From: Vibrio tritonius
GTDB lineage: Bacteria > Pseudomonadota > Gammaproteobacteria > Enterobacterales > Vibrionaceae
Length of the DNA stretch: 64,000 nt
NCBI RefSeq assembly: GCF_001547935.1
Contig: NZ_AP014635.1
Coordinates: 2,108,001 to 2,172,000 of the forward strand
Direction of reading: 5' to 3'
Each line of letters starts with the position of its first letter. The first letter of the stretch is position 1. The notes under the pieces are model-generated. The model saw only the letters and a list, made by a program, of their open reading frames with translations. It was not told where the DNA came from and did no database searches. This document shows, in pieces, positions 1 to 9,432 of the stretch. The translations under genes were made by a program, and so were the position numbers.

Positions 1-1
1 T

Positions 2-523
2 GGCGGTAAAACTCTGCTTATTAAAGACATCGAAGTAACCACTCCAGGCGGTCGCGGCGGCTCAAAAATTTACAAACTACGTTGTACTGACCTAGCAACA
101 GGTGCTCGCGTTGACGAACGTTTCAAATCTGACGATTTTCTAGATACCGTTGATATGAACAAGCGCTCTGTGTCATTCTCTTATGTTGATGGTGATGATC
201 AAATCTTCATGGATAATGAAGACTACTCACAATTCACGTTCAAAACTGAAGAGATTCAAGAAGAACTATTGTTCATCACTGAAGACATCAAAGGCATGCA
301 AGTTGTTCTCGTTGACGGCAAAGCAGTTGCCTTAGAACTACCAGCATCTGTTGAGATGGTAATCGAAGAAACTGACCCATCCATCAAAGGCGCTTCAGCT
401 TCTGCACGTACGAAACCTGCACGTTTCGCAACAGGTCTTGTTGTTCAAGTTCCTGAGTACATCGCAACAGGTGAACGCGTAGTGATCAACACTACTGAAC
501 GTAAATTCATGAGCCGAGCATAA
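2..523 (+). CDS. efpL: Elongation factor P-like protein EfpL (YeiP), 5' end cut by the window
   Basis: The frame is open from base 2 and ends at the TAA at 521-523, so the first ~15 codons lie outside the window. The product is an EF-P paralogue that binds the ribosome and relieves stalling at difficult peptide bonds. The visible part reads through the end of the KOW-like domain, the first OB domain (FSYVDGDDQIFMDNEDY, like E. coli YeiP) and the C-terminal OB domain with GASASARTKPA and VQVPEYIATGERV, ending in MSRA as YeiP-type proteins do. An ATG at 155 lies inside the gene and is not the start. The next gene starts 8 bp downstream, so the two are probably cotranscribed. Confidence 0.93.
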   Translation, partial: GGKTLLIKDIEVTTPGGRGGSKIYKLRCTDLATGARVDERFKSDDFLDTVDMNKRSVSFSYVDGDDQIFMDNEDYSQFTFKTEEIQEELLFITEDIKGMQVVLVDGKAVALELPASVEMVIEETDPSIKGASASARTKPARFATGLVVQVPEYIATGERVVINTTERKFMSRA

Positions 524-530
524 GAGACGA

Positions 531-851
531 ATGACTGATTTAATTTCTTACGACGATATTATCGAAACTGCCTATGACATCTTTTTAGAGATGGCACCTG
601 ATAACCTAGAGCCAGCAGACGTCATTCTGTTTACAGCCCAATTTGAAGATCGTGGCGCGGCAGAAGTGGTCGAAATTGGTGAAGATTGGGTGGAACATGT
701 AGGTTTCGAAATCGACCAAGAAATTTATGCGGAAGTTCGCATAGGGCTAGTCAATGAAGAGAACGATGCGCTTGACGATGTGTTTGCGCGCCTACTTCTA
801 AGCCGCGACCCAGATCAGAAATTCTGTCATATGCTTTGGAAGCGTGACTGA
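531..851 (+). CDS. YciU/HI1450-type DUF440 protein, putative dsDNA mimic
   Basis: This 106-residue acidic protein matches the DUF440 family in length and in the blocks AYDIFLEMAPDNLEPADVI, GEDWVEHVGFEI and DVFARLLLSRD. Family members carry a surface of acidic residues that mimics double-stranded DNA; the Haemophilus member HI1450 has been reported to bind HU. The function here is inferred only from family membership. It begins 8 bp after efpL and is followed by a strong terminator, which marks the end of the transcription unit. Confidence 0.85.
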   Translation: MTDLISYDDIIETAYDIFLEMAPDNLEPADVILFTAQFEDRGAAEVVEIGEDWVEHVGFEIDQEIYAEVRIGLVNEENDALDDVFARLLLSRDPDQKFCHMLWKRD

Positions 852-856
852 TGTTC

Positions 857-885
857 AAAAGCCAACCTCACGGTTGGCTTTTTTG
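857..885 (+). terminator. Rho-independent terminator after the DUF440 gene
   Basis: GCCAACC (861-867) pairs with GGTTGGC (872-878) across a four-base loop and is followed by a run of T. It ends the efpL-DUF440 unit. Confidence 0.9.
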
Positions 886-905
886 TTGCGATACCTTAAC
901 TGAAC

Positions 906-1220
906 TCAACGAGGGTTAACAATATGAAAAGTCAACACATACAGCTCTTCAACTCCAGGATAAATCTCATCAATTACCCGTTTTAATTCAGGTAACGTCA
1001 TATTTTCTTGCTGAGCATGAAATTCCGTAAGTTGTGAGAAACCGACCGGCTTAACCGACTCAATTTCAATGGTGCAGAAATAGCGATTGTCTTCAAACGT
1101 CGCCACTCGAACTACATCACCTGTTTGGTAGTCTTTCTCGCTATCGTCACGGATGGTGATAACCTTTTTACCCGCTACAATATCCGCTTCAAATCGTTCA
1201 AAAAATGTAATGTGCTTCAT
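906..1220 (-). CDS. yqfB: N4-acetylcytidine amidohydrolase (ASCH domain, YqfB)
   Basis: This 104-residue single-domain ASCH protein aligns along its whole length with E. coli YqfB, which hydrolyses N4-acetylcytidine to cytidine and acetate. The N-terminal block ITFFERFEADIVAGKKVITI carries the lysine (K19) and threonine (T22) that correspond to the catalytic K21 and T24 of E. coli, and HAQQENMTLPELK supplies the glutamate (E72) corresponding to E74. It is a stand-alone gene facing the efpL unit, with no obvious operon partner. Confidence 0.9.
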   Translation of the reverse strand: MKHITFFERFEADIVAGKKVITIRDDSEKDYQTGDVVRVATFEDNRYFCTIEIESVKPVGFSQLTEFHAQQENMTLPELKRVIDEIYPGVEELYVLTFHIVNPR

Positions 1221-1538
1221 GATATTCGTATGCTTATCTTTTGCTTTGAGTTGCTATGTTAACGTGTTCTTGCCGCAGGCTCATGCATTTCTTTACATGA
1301 CGAAAAAATACAAGCTGGATCAGCTCTCCAGGCCGCCAACCCATATAACGTGACTATTCTTTTATTCAACAAAGAGAAAAATTGAATCATTCCATACAAA
1401 ATAACTACCTACAACTAACGAATAATTAACCTAACCGTATTAATTATTAGAGATCGATAGATTTATTTCACTGGATAGACCATTTATGGCAATTTGTCGG
1501 GTATAATGCCGCACGGTTTCGATGACGTAGCGTATATT
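1221..1538. promoter_or_regulatory. Intergenic region with a promoter for the DUF3581 gene
   Basis: About 320 bp between yqfB and the DUF3581 gene. The clearest signal is a perfect TATAAT at 1502-1507, preceded by GG, about 30 bp upstream of the ATG at 1539. The rest is AT-rich with no other gene-like signal. The -10 box argues against the upstream in-frame ATG at 1494 being a real start. Confidence 0.55.
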
Positions 1539-2267
1539 ATGTTTCTAACTCCTTATTTTTCATCTCACGATGCTCAAATCCAGTTTACTCGCCAACAAGC
1601 GAGCCACTTTGCTAAAAAAGTAGCTGGTGACTTTAACCCAATTCATGACGAAGACAGCAAACGTTTCTGTGTTCCTGGTGATTTGTTGTTTGCGGTACTG
1701 CTTCAGCAGGAAGGCATCAGCCAAAAAATGCGTTTCGACTTTTCTGGTATGGTGAGCGATGGTGTACTTCTACACATCGATAATCGTAACGAGGAAGAAA
1801 GCGCTGTTGTTGACGCTGCTGGCAAAGAATATCTGCACCTAAACCGCTCTGGCGAAACCAGTCACAATGCTGATTTTATCGAACATGTTGTGACAAATTA
1901 CGTACGATTTTCTGGCAAAAATTTCCCACACATCATGGTTCCTCTAATGGAAGAGAAACAAATGATGATTAACTGCCAGCGCCCACTCGTCATTTACGAA
2001 AGTATGGAAGTCGAATTCGATCGCCTAGACCTAACTCATCCAGAAGTTGAATTTACTGGTGCAACATTTGATGTTGATGGTAAACGTGGGGTGGTTACCC
2101 TAAACTTTGCCTTTAAAGAAGATGGCATTGTGATTGGCAAAGGGGTGAAACGTATGGTAGCCAGCGGCCTGAAGCCATACAACCAAGAAGATATCGATGA
2201 CCTAGTGGCTCGCTTTAACGAACGTAAGAACGCTTTTCTTACAGAGCACTGTTCAGCAGTAGCGTAA
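1539..2267 (+). CDS. DUF3581 family protein
   Basis: This 242-residue soluble protein begins MFLTPYFSSHDAQIQFTRQQ, the usual start of the gammaproteobacterial DUF3581 family. I chose ATG 1539 because a -10 box lies over the upstream alternative at 1494. The conserved block FAKKVAGDFNPIHDED recalls hotdog-fold enzymes of the MaoC type, where a GDxNPIH segment binds acyl-CoA, so an acyl-CoA-related role is possible but unproven. It is monocistronic, with a terminator immediately downstream. Confidence 0.8.
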   Translation: MFLTPYFSSHDAQIQFTRQQASHFAKKVAGDFNPIHDEDSKRFCVPGDLLFAVLLQQEGISQKMRFDFSGMVSDGVLLHIDNRNEEESAVVDAAGKEYLHLNRSGETSHNADFIEHVVTNYVRFSGKNFPHIMVPLMEEKQMMINCQRPLVIYESMEVEFDRLDLTHPEVEFTGATFDVDGKRGVVTLNFAFKEDGIVIGKGVKRMVASGLKPYNQEDIDDLVARFNERKNAFLTEHCSAVA

Positions 2268-2289
2268 CAGGCAATAAAAATTTTAACAA

Positions 2290-2317
2290 AAAGCCCAATC
2301 TCTGATTGGGCTTTTTT
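2290..2317 (+). terminator. Rho-independent terminator of the DUF3581 gene
   Basis: AAGCCCAATC and GATTGGGCTT form a stem with a short loop followed by TTTTT. Confidence 0.9.
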
Positions 2318-2340
2318 GCATAGACTCTTCACTAAACAAG

Positions 2341-2808
2341 CTATAACCAACGTCTTACTTTAGCTTGGTAATCACGATAGACATCACCAAAATGTTGAAC
2401 CAAAAAACGCTCTTCAGGTTCAATTTGAAAACGTTGTAGATACAAAACAAACAGCCAAACCACCACCAACGCCGCCACATTCTGTAAATAATAGGCAATC
2501 CCAAGCAACAAAAACGCTAAGCCTACATACATAGGGTTACGACTAAATCGAAATACTCCCCCGGTCACCATAGTGGTCGTTTTTTCTAAGCGAATCGGGT
2601 CAACCGTAGTTTTTGCGACATAGAAAGCCCACACACCGCCTAAACCGAAACCAAGCGAAAACAGCAAGCAAACACCGTATCCTATCAGAGGAAATGGCCA
2701 GAATACGGTAAGGTTTTCAAACCATTGCAACGAAAAATATTGTGCAGCGAGTGCAATCACAAACAAGATGACTGGTGGTATTTTTCGTTCTAGTGGATGA
2801 TGTTGCAT
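2341..2808 (-). CDS. Isoprenylcysteine carboxyl methyltransferase family membrane protein
   Basis: This 155-residue integral membrane protein has about four hydrophobic segments. It has the C-terminal signature of the ICMT/PEMT superfamily: GGVFRFSRNPMYVGLAFLLL, then EPEERFLVQHFGDVYRDY. Bacterial members are putative SAM-dependent methyltransferases with mostly unknown substrates. The start ATG at 2808 follows no striking ribosome binding site. It stands alone between two terminators. Confidence 0.8.
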   Translation of the reverse strand: MQHHPLERKIPPVILFVIALAAQYFSLQWFENLTVFWPFPLIGYGVCLLFSLGFGLGGVWAFYVAKTTVDPIRLEKTTTMVTGGVFRFSRNPMYVGLAFLLLGIAYYLQNVAALVVVWLFVLYLQRFQIEPEERFLVQHFGDVYRDYQAKVRRWL

Positions 2809-2865
2809 GCGTAAACCCCCTCGCCCGCCAAACCATCTACATTATACCCAAGCCCCAAAAAGGAC

Positions 2866-2895
2866 AATAAAAAGCTCGACAACACGTCGAGCTTT
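2866..2895 (-). terminator. Terminator downstream of ydiJ
   Basis: On the minus strand AAAGCTCGAC and GTCGAGCTTT form a 10-bp stem followed by TTTATTG, about 40 bp after the ydiJ stop. Confidence 0.8.
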
Positions 2896-2935
2896 ACCTA
2901 TCTGAGGCAATATATCATGAGGGTTTTACGCGCCA

Positions 2936-5900
2936 TTAAACCAAATTCAACAGTGCCTGCAGCGGATGTTTAGGTTTGATATGCTCAAATCGTTTTACTT
3001 GACTTCTGCAGCTATAACCGGAGATCAAGCAACGATCTGTTGGTAACTTGTTGAGATTTGGTTTCCAACTTAACGCATAGATATCTTTGGACATCTGTAA
3101 CTTATCCACTTCATGGCCAAAGGTCCCAGCCATGCCACAGCACCCAACTGGTACAGATTGTAGTGTGGCACCAAAGTGGTTAAAAATAGCCCCCCACTCT
3201 TTTTCTGTATTGGGCAGTTTTGTCTTTTCGGTACAGTGTGCAAAAAGATACCAAGGCGCACTATCTTGTTGCGGCGCTTTGGCGGTAAATTGCGCTAGAC
3301 GTGGCATCAGCCATTCATGAACCATTAAGACATTGAACTGGCCAAGTCGGTCACCGAGTAGCTCAGCGTATTCATCTCGATAACAGAGCACTAATGCTGG
3401 ATCCACCCCAACCATGGGAATACCAAGTTGAGCCACTTCATTTAAAAAAGCAGCAGCCGATTCTGCAGTAGATTTAAACTGCTTTAAGAACCCTTTAATG
3501 TGCTGTGCCTTACCATTAGGCTTAAACGGCAACAACACCGGCTTCTTACCCAGTTTGACCAACAGAGCAATAAAATCTTCGACTACATCTGCTTCGTAGT
3601 AACTGGTAAACGGATCTTGAACAATAATGGTGTAATTATCACGCTCTTGCTCTGACAAAGCAGCGAGGCGCTGCATGTCAAAGTTTTCTAGAGGATGTCG
3701 ACGAATCCTTTTGGCTAATGTTGGGACCGAAAGCAGCGGTGCATCGACATACCCAACCGTCGAAGCAGTCAGGTTCTTCACCCAACCTTGTTCAAGCATG
3801 GCATTAACCACTTTGGGCACACGAGCCATTAGTGGCAGCATGGTTTCAATATTCGCCACCAAATAATCTTTCATCGGGCGCTGATAACGAGAGTGGTAAA
3901 TATTAAGAAAACGAGAGCGGAAACTTGGCACATCGACCTTAATTGGGCATTGGCTAGCGCATGCTTTACACGCCAAACAACCATTCATTGCCTCATAAAC
4001 TTCATGAGAAAAATCATACTCATGCCGTTTGTTGATTCGATTACGAACACGGTCAATAAGCCCTTTTATTGAGGCGTTATTCTGGTAGGTTTCTTGTTCC
4101 AAACTGAGGATATCTACCCCTTGTTCGGTTAATTGACGCAGCCATTCACGCACCAGACCAGCACGACCTTTCGGCGAATGGCGTCGATCCGCCAACACTT
4201 TCATTGAAGGACACATTGGCGAAGCAGTATCGTAGTTAAAGCACAAGCCGTTACCATTACATTCCATTGCTTGTTTAAAACTATCACGCACTTGAACGTC
4301 GATTTGACGGTCATAATGACCACGCATCACACTGGCCACTTTCACCAACTCTGCGTCGGAATCAAGAGGGGTACAAATTTTACCCGGGTTCATTTTATTG
4401 CTTGGATCAAATGCAGCTTTAACACGGCGCAGCTCTTTATATAACTCTTCACCAAAAAAAGCGGGGCTGTATTCAGAACGGTAACCTTTACCGTGCTCAC
4501 CCCACATCAAGCCGCCATACTTGGCAACCAGCTTGACTACTTCATCGGAGATTTCGAGCATCATACGCTCTTGCTCTGGGTCACACATATCCAACGCTGG
4601 ACGAACGTGCAACACCCCGGCATCCACGTGACCAAACATCCCGTAGGCAAGGCCTTTAGAATCAAGCAATGCGCGAAATTCGACAATGTAGTCCGCCAGA
4701 TGCTCCGGTGGAACACAAGTATCTTCAGTAAATGGAATCGGTTTAGCGCGACCTTTTGCTGCACCAAGAAGCCCCACAGCTTTCTTACGCATGCCGTAAA
4801 TACGATTGATACTTGGCAAGTCATCACACACTTGATAGCCGATAATACCCGCTTCGCCTTGCGCTAATGTCTCATCAAGCGATGCCACCAGCTTACTTAC
4901 CAACTCATTGACTTGTGCTTGATCTTGATCTGCAAACTCAACAATGTTGATCCCCTGCATCTCTTTGCCCGGGACATCAGTAATCAACTCTTTCACACTG
5001 TGCCAAACAATATCCTGTTTAGCTAAGTTAAGTACTTTAGAGTCGACCGTTTCCACTGACAATGCGTTGGCTTGCACCATGAGAGGCGCATTGCGCAGCG
5101 CTGAATCAAAACTATCGTATTTGATGTTAACCAACGTACGGGCTTTAGGAATGCGGGTTAAATTAAGTTTGGCTTCTGTAATGAAGGCCAGTGAACCTTC
5201 TGCACCACACAAGACTCGCGTGATATCAAACCGATCACTTTCTTCATCGATCGCATTTTTTAGGTCATAGCCCGTTAAAAATCGGTTTAATGGCGGAAAT
5301 TTATCCACAATTTGCTGGCGTTTGTCACGGCACACTTGCTCAGTGACATCATAAGCTTGTGCTGCATAGCCCTCAGTGGGGTGCCCCGCAGAAAGATCCG
5401 TTTCCAAAATCGAACCATCAACAAACACGGCTTGTAAAGAGAGAACATGATCAGAGGTTTTACCGTATTTCAATGAACCCTGACCCGATGCATCCGTGTT
5501 AATCATCCCACCTAATGTCGCGCGGTTACTGGTGGAAAGCTCTGGGGAGAAAAAATAGCCGTAAGGGCGAATCGCATCGTTTAACTGGTCTTTAATCACG
5601 CCAGCCTGAACACGAACCCAACCATCTTCTTCATTTATTTCAAGAACTTTGTTCATATGTCGCGACAAATCAACGACAATACCTTTAGTCAGGGATTGTC
5701 CATTTGTTCCCGTACCGCCACCACGAGGTGAAAAAGTGATCGCCGAAAAGTTCGGTTTTGAACTAATCTTTCCTATTAAGGAGACGTCCTCGGTGGTTCG
5801 CGGATGAATCACTGCCTGAGGGAGTTGTTGATATACACTATTATCAGTGGCAACCGAGAATCGACTTGAATATTGAGTCTCGATGTCACCAGTAAAGCCA

Positions 5901-5974
5901 GCAGCTTCCAGTTCGTGCAAATACGTATGCACGACCGGGTCAATATCAGATTGGTGGTGAAGTCTTGGTAACAT
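2936..5974 (-). CDS. ydiJ: FAD-binding and FeS oxidoreductase YdiJ (D-2-hydroxyglutarate dehydrogenase type)
   Basis: This protein of about 1012 residues has the architecture of E. coli YdiJ: a FAD-binding PCMH domain near the N terminus (FSPRGGGTGTNGQSLTKG), a FAD-oxidase C-terminal domain (GHVDAGVLHVRP, MWGEHGKGYRSEY), a ferredoxin-like [4Fe-4S] motif CLACKACASQCPIKV, and a CCG-type domain near the end (VGCCGMAGTFGHEVD). Such enzymes oxidise D-2-hydroxyacids, with D-2-hydroxyglutarate proposed for YdiJ. I moved the start to the ATG at 5974, which has AGGA a few bases upstream and gives MLPRLHHQSD as in relatives; the longer frame to 6004 has no ribosome binding site. Confidence 0.9.
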   Translation of the reverse strand: MLPRLHHQSDIDPVVHTYLHELEAAGFTGDIETQYSSRFSVATDNSVYQQLPQAVIHPRTTEDVSLIGKISSKPNFSAITFSPRGGGTGTNGQSLTKGIVVDLSRHMNKVLEINEEDGWVRVQAGVIKDQLNDAIRPYGYFFSPELSTSNRATLGGMINTDASGQGSLKYGKTSDHVLSLQAVFVDGSILETDLSAGHPTEGYAAQAYDVTEQVCRDKRQQIVDKFPPLNRFLTGYDLKNAIDEESDRFDITRVLCGAEGSLAFITEAKLNLTRIPKARTLVNIKYDSFDSALRNAPLMVQANALSVETVDSKVLNLAKQDIVWHSVKELITDVPGKEMQGINIVEFADQDQAQVNELVSKLVASLDETLAQGEAGIIGYQVCDDLPSINRIYGMRKKAVGLLGAAKGRAKPIPFTEDTCVPPEHLADYIVEFRALLDSKGLAYGMFGHVDAGVLHVRPALDMCDPEQERMMLEISDEVVKLVAKYGGLMWGEHGKGYRSEYSPAFFGEELYKELRRVKAAFDPSNKMNPGKICTPLDSDAELVKVASVMRGHYDRQIDVQVRDSFKQAMECNGNGLCFNYDTASPMCPSMKVLADRRHSPKGRAGLVREWLRQLTEQGVDILSLEQETYQNNASIKGLIDRVRNRINKRHEYDFSHEVYEAMNGCLACKACASQCPIKVDVPSFRSRFLNIYHSRYQRPMKDYLVANIETMLPLMARVPKVVNAMLEQGWVKNLTASTVGYVDAPLLSVPTLAKRIRRHPLENFDMQRLAALSEQERDNYTIIVQDPFTSYYEADVVEDFIALLVKLGKKPVLLPFKPNGKAQHIKGFLKQFKSTAESAAAFLNEVAQLGIPMVGVDPALVLCYRDEYAELLGDRLGQFNVLMVHEWLMPRLAQFTAKAPQQDSAPWYLFAHCTEKTKLPNTEKEWGAIFNHFGATLQSVPVGCCGMAGTFGHEVDKLQMSKDIYALSWKPNLNKLPTDRCLISGYSCRSQVKRFEHIKPKHPLQALLNLV

Positions 5975-6182
5975 GTGCTTCCTGCCCCTACATCGCTGAT
6001 CCAATCAGCCGTGGGTGATGGGTTAATTTATAAATTAATCTTTGAGTTTGGTCACTTTACAACATTTAAAAAGGTGTTCAAAACAGAATCTGAATGACAG
6101 AATGAATTGAAGCGAAAATTTATGCTACAAATACGTTGTCTATTTCGTTTCTCATAACAGTTTTTTTTGACGGATTAAAATA

Positions 6183-6863
6183 ATGAGTAAAAACAAGACC
6201 ATCACTACCGAAGACATTTTGTTGAAATTGTGTCAATCGGTTTCAACCGTGCTAAGCTCAGCAACAGGTGAGAGAATCACCTATTCTGCCATGGTACAAA
6301 AAATCACCAAAACGTCGCTAAAGCCAGATTTCGGTTGTTTCGTACTCTTTGATGGCGGATTCTCAGGTCTGGTTGTCATTAACTTTACCTCTAAAGCCGC
6401 TCTTGAACTTTACTCCAGTTACATGCGTAATATGGGTATTCCTGAAGAAGAATTAGCGGTATTACACACATCCGACGAAGTGGGCGATGTGCTTGGGGAA
6501 CTGATGAACCAATTGGTCGGCGATTTCACAAACAAAGTGCGTAAAGAACTGCAAACCAATATCACCCAAAACCAACCTAAGATGTTGTCTTTAAACAAAC
6601 AAGTTAATTTGTCGGTTGACACCAATCTAGACCGTCCTCAAGCTCGTCGAGTTACCTTCTCAACTCAAAACAACAACATTTTCTATCTTGAGTTAGCGAT
6701 GGACAAAACCGAGTTCATCCAGTTGGAAGATTTTGAAGTTCGTGAAGACGAAAGCCCTGATGCAATCTTAGAAGCCGCTCGCAAACAAATGTCACAAGAC
6801 AAGCCAGCGCCAGCCGCAAGCGATGATTCAAACGATGATTTGCTCGACTCACTCGGTATTTAA
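6183..6863 (+). CDS. DUF3334 family protein, CheX-like
   Basis: This 226-residue acidic cytoplasmic protein matches the DUF3334 family of vibrios and relatives. The middle part (SDEVGDVLGELMNQLVGDF) resembles the conserved helix of CheC/CheX phosphatases, with E and N residues spaced as in their ExxN motif, so a link to chemotaxis or phosphorelay signalling is plausible but is inference. The C terminus is a low-complexity acidic tail. It is divergent from ydiJ, and a hairpin follows it. Confidence 0.75.
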   Translation: MSKNKTITTEDILLKLCQSVSTVLSSATGERITYSAMVQKITKTSLKPDFGCFVLFDGGFSGLVVINFTSKAALELYSSYMRNMGIPEEELAVLHTSDEVGDVLGELMNQLVGDFTNKVRKELQTNITQNQPKMLSLNKQVNLSVDTNLDRPQARRVTFSTQNNNIFYLELAMDKTEFIQLEDFEVREDESPDAILEAARKQMSQDKPAPAASDDSNDDLLDSLGI

Positions 6864-6876
6864 TTCACTTTTCTTT

Positions 6877-6915
6877 GGCTATCTCGCACAGAGATAGCCT
6901 CTTCCCTTTCTATTT
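6877..6915 (+). terminator. Hairpin after the DUF3334 gene
   Basis: GGCTATCTC (6877-6885) pairs with GAGATAGCC (6891-6899), followed by a T/C-rich stretch. Probably a terminator, though the T run is interrupted. Confidence 0.6.
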
Positions 6916-6972
6916 TTTCCTAAAAACGTTAAAATAACGGACTTTTCCAAACGCCATAAATCGTTTTTTCGC

Positions 6973-7662
6973 ATGCCTATAGATAAACAAAAAGCGCTCA
7001 AGAAAATTGCTAAATGTCTTGAACTGGGTAATTCAGCTAACGTAAACGAAGCGGCGAATGCCATAAAAATGGCACACCGTTTGATGATGAAATACGGTCT
7101 CGATAAAGACGACATCGAATTCATCAAAATGGGTAAAACGCAATCTACCCATCTACTCCCCGCCAATATTGGTTCTAACATCCTGCGCATTATTCGTGGT
7201 ATCAACACGAAATTTGGTGTTGAAGCGGTGCTTCTCAACCATAAAGGACTCAAACGCGTTGAGTTTATCGGTGAAGCGGATCGTGCCATCTTCGCAGCTT
7301 TTGCCTTTGATATTATTTATCGTGAGATGAATGAGCAAACCGGTCAATTTCGTAACAGTTTTGCGGGCAGTGGCACCTCGTCGACAGAAGTTACTCGACG
7401 AGTGAACTCCTTCCTCTCCGGTTGGATTGAAGGCGCGCTTGAGAAATTACCAGAAATCGCACCCGATGAAGACTCAGCCAACAAAATCAATAGCTATATT
7501 GATAAAGAGTTTGAAAACATCGACCGTGAAACCTTTAAACAACAAATGCGTGAAGCAATAAAAAACCTCACAGAAGATTACGAAGTGGGATTAAAAAAAG
7601 GCCGCCGCGTTTCAGTTAGCCGCCCTATTGATGGTGCGCAAGCGCCTAAAATGCTTAAGTAA
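6973..7662 (+). CDS. DUF2786 domain protein
   Basis: This 229-residue protein begins with the DUF2786 signature: KQKALKKIAKCLELGNSANV followed by NEAANAIKMAHRLMMKYGL, a short helical domain also found in phage-related proteins. The C-terminal part is basic (LKKGRRVSVSRPI). No catalytic motif is visible and the role is unknown. The upstream gap is short. A small hairpin (GGTGTGG and CCACACC, 7692-7712) lies downstream and may end transcription. Confidence 0.75.
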   Translation: MPIDKQKALKKIAKCLELGNSANVNEAANAIKMAHRLMMKYGLDKDDIEFIKMGKTQSTHLLPANIGSNILRIIRGINTKFGVEAVLLNHKGLKRVEFIGEADRAIFAAFAFDIIYREMNEQTGQFRNSFAGSGTSSTEVTRRVNSFLSGWIEGALEKLPEIAPDEDSANKINSYIDKEFENIDRETFKQQMREAIKNLTEDYEVGLKKGRRVSVSRPIDGAQAPKMLK

Positions 7663-7879
7663 CAAACAAGTTTTAGTGAAGGTGTTATTAAGTGGTGTGG
7701 TAATCCACACCATTTGCCTCTATTCTTTGTAGTGTCTATCCAGCAGACAAAACTCGTGGCTTATCCATGCATTGCTTTACATCAAACGTGCGTGCACAGC
7801 CCTGTAATTTGCATGTTGGCATATCGATAGACAAGATCTCATTTTCCGTTCCAGCGGTTGATTACCACCGCACGTTAGC

Positions 7880-9004
7880 GTGTGTAACACCCTTTTTCAT
7901 CATGGATTGACGACTGTGTTGCGATTGTTTGTTCTGTTAGCTCTGTTTTTCACTCCTTTAACTCACGGTGCCGATATATCGGTGCTTCTCACTCAAGCTC
8001 AAGCCAATAGCGTTCAGGCCCAATATGCCCTAGGTTTAGCCTACCAACAGGGAAAAGACACGACTCGCAGCCTTCCCGATGCCTTTTACTGGTTTGAGAA
8101 AGCCGCAGAGCAAGGTCATAACAAAGCTATAGAACAAGTCGCGGAGGCGTATCTCTACGGTTTGGGAACAGACAAAGATCCGCAGCAGGCCGTCTATTGG
8201 CTCACTAAACTTGCCACATTGGGACAAACCACCGCGCAAGCAACATTAGGTGACTACTATCAAAAGCTCGGAGCCCAGCGTATCGACGCGCAAGATTTAG
8301 CCCAGGTTTGGTATCGCATTGCCAGCGCAAAAGATCCTCAAGCCGAGGCGAAGTATACAAAAATCCTAGAAAACAAGTTCAATCAACAGCGTGCTAAGCA
8401 AGTCGCATCGATTAAACAGCTAGAACAAGCGATTCCAACTCCCTCACAAAACGACACCGAATTATTAAACAACGCTCAACCTAGCGCATCGTCAGATGAT
8501 ATTCCCAATGGCAGTGGTTCTGTTGCTAGTGATTACTTACTTTTGGCGGGCCTATTAATTATTATCTTCTCCTCAATGTGGAGTATGACTTTGTGGCGAC
8601 GTCGGAAACAGAAAAAAGTACAGCATCAACAAGATGAAAAGCACGCACAACAACAGCTATTCAATCAACAAAAAAAGCAACTGAAGAAGCAGAAACAGCA
8701 GTTAGAAACCCTATTTAACGAGGTTTCTCGCTTACAAAGTGACAAACAAAAGCTAACCCGATTATTAGCAAAAAAGACACAAACACCTCCCTCACCACAA
8801 TCACCGCCTCAAACCAATCAAAACCTCGCCGTGGCATGCGCGCTATTTGGCTTTATGCCTAATCAGATTCCTGATGAAAAGGCGATTAAACTGCGCTACA
8901 AACAGCTCTCAAAAATCTACCATCCTGATATGAAGGGCTCTGAAGAAGAGATGAAACGCCTCAATAGTGCAGTCAAGATAGTCATGGCCCATCGCAAGCG
9001 ATAA
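7880..9004 (+). CDS. Sel1-repeat protein with a C-terminal J-domain
   Basis: The protein is about 374 residues if translation begins at the GTG at 7880; a start some 12-15 codons later is also possible, just before the hydrophobic signal segment. The order is signal sequence, two or three Sel1-like repeats (ALGLAYQQGKDTT, DAFYWFEKAAEQGHNKAIEQ, AEAYLYGLGTDKDPQQAVYW), a transmembrane segment near residues 213-235, a long basic Q/K-rich coiled coil, and a C-terminal DnaJ domain with the HPD motif (KIYHPDMKGSEEEM). The J-domain would stimulate a DnaK-type chaperone on the cytoplasmic side while the Sel1 repeats face the periplasm. The client is unknown. Confidence 0.8.
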   Translation: MCNTLFHHGLTTVLRLFVLLALFFTPLTHGADISVLLTQAQANSVQAQYALGLAYQQGKDTTRSLPDAFYWFEKAAEQGHNKAIEQVAEAYLYGLGTDKDPQQAVYWLTKLATLGQTTAQATLGDYYQKLGAQRIDAQDLAQVWYRIASAKDPQAEAKYTKILENKFNQQRAKQVASIKQLEQAIPTPSQNDTELLNNAQPSASSDDIPNGSGSVASDYLLLAGLLIIIFSSMWSMTLWRRRKQKKVQHQQDEKHAQQQLFNQQKKQLKKQKQQLETLFNEVSRLQSDKQKLTRLLAKKTQTPPSPQSPPQTNQNLAVACALFGFMPNQIPDEKAIKLRYKQLSKIYHPDMKGSEEEMKRLNSAVKIVMAHRKR

Positions 9005-9187
9005 TTTGAAAATAGCCCTAAAGAAGAAGTGTTTTTCCATCAAAACGTAACATAATGGCAGTACGCTTAAGCAATCAATTTCTGTTCCAGTTCTGTCACA
9101 GTTGCGAAGAACCCCTTTGGTCACTTCGCCTTTTATGAAATAATACACATAACTATTAACGCCTTAGTTCAAGGTGGGAGAGAAAAA

Positions 9188-9385
9188 ATGATACTCAAAC
9201 AACGGGTATGTGATTGGTGTAAACGCCCGGGTCAATTAACAAAACACGAATACTTTGATGGCAAAGCGTTCTACGCCTGTGAAGGATGTAATGAGCATGC
9301 GCGTTTAGACGTACGCCAATATAACTTAGAAGAACTGGCCTTTCGCCAGCAAGTGAAAAACTCACCTTCAGCCCCGACATTATAA
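9188..9385 (+). CDS. Small zinc-ribbon-like protein
   Basis: This 65-residue protein has two CxxC pairs (CDWCKRPG and CEGCNEHA) about 22 residues apart, consistent with one bound zinc ion. It has a good start, with GGGAG upstream of the ATG. I do not recognise a named family. A terminator follows closely, so it is probably a monocistronic gene. Confidence 0.65.
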   Translation: MILKQRVCDWCKRPGQLTKHEYFDGKAFYACEGCNEHARLDVRQYNLEELAFRQQVKNSPSAPTL

Positions 9386-9404
9386 GTACACATTTTGAAG
9401 CACT

Positions 9405-9432
9405 AAGCGCCTTTGATGGCGCTTTTTTGTTT
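9405..9432 (+). terminator. Terminator after the small zinc-ribbon gene
   Basis: AAGCGCC (9405-9411) and GGCGCTT (9418-9424) with a TTTTTTG tail. Confidence 0.9.

Noticed and set aside
1153..1353. Plus-strand ORF over yqfB
   Set aside because: It is antisense to the start of a well-conserved gene and has no family features.
1494..1538. Longer start for the DUF3581 protein
   Set aside because: A TATAAT box lies at 1502-1507 inside this stretch, and the family begins at MFLTPYF (1539).
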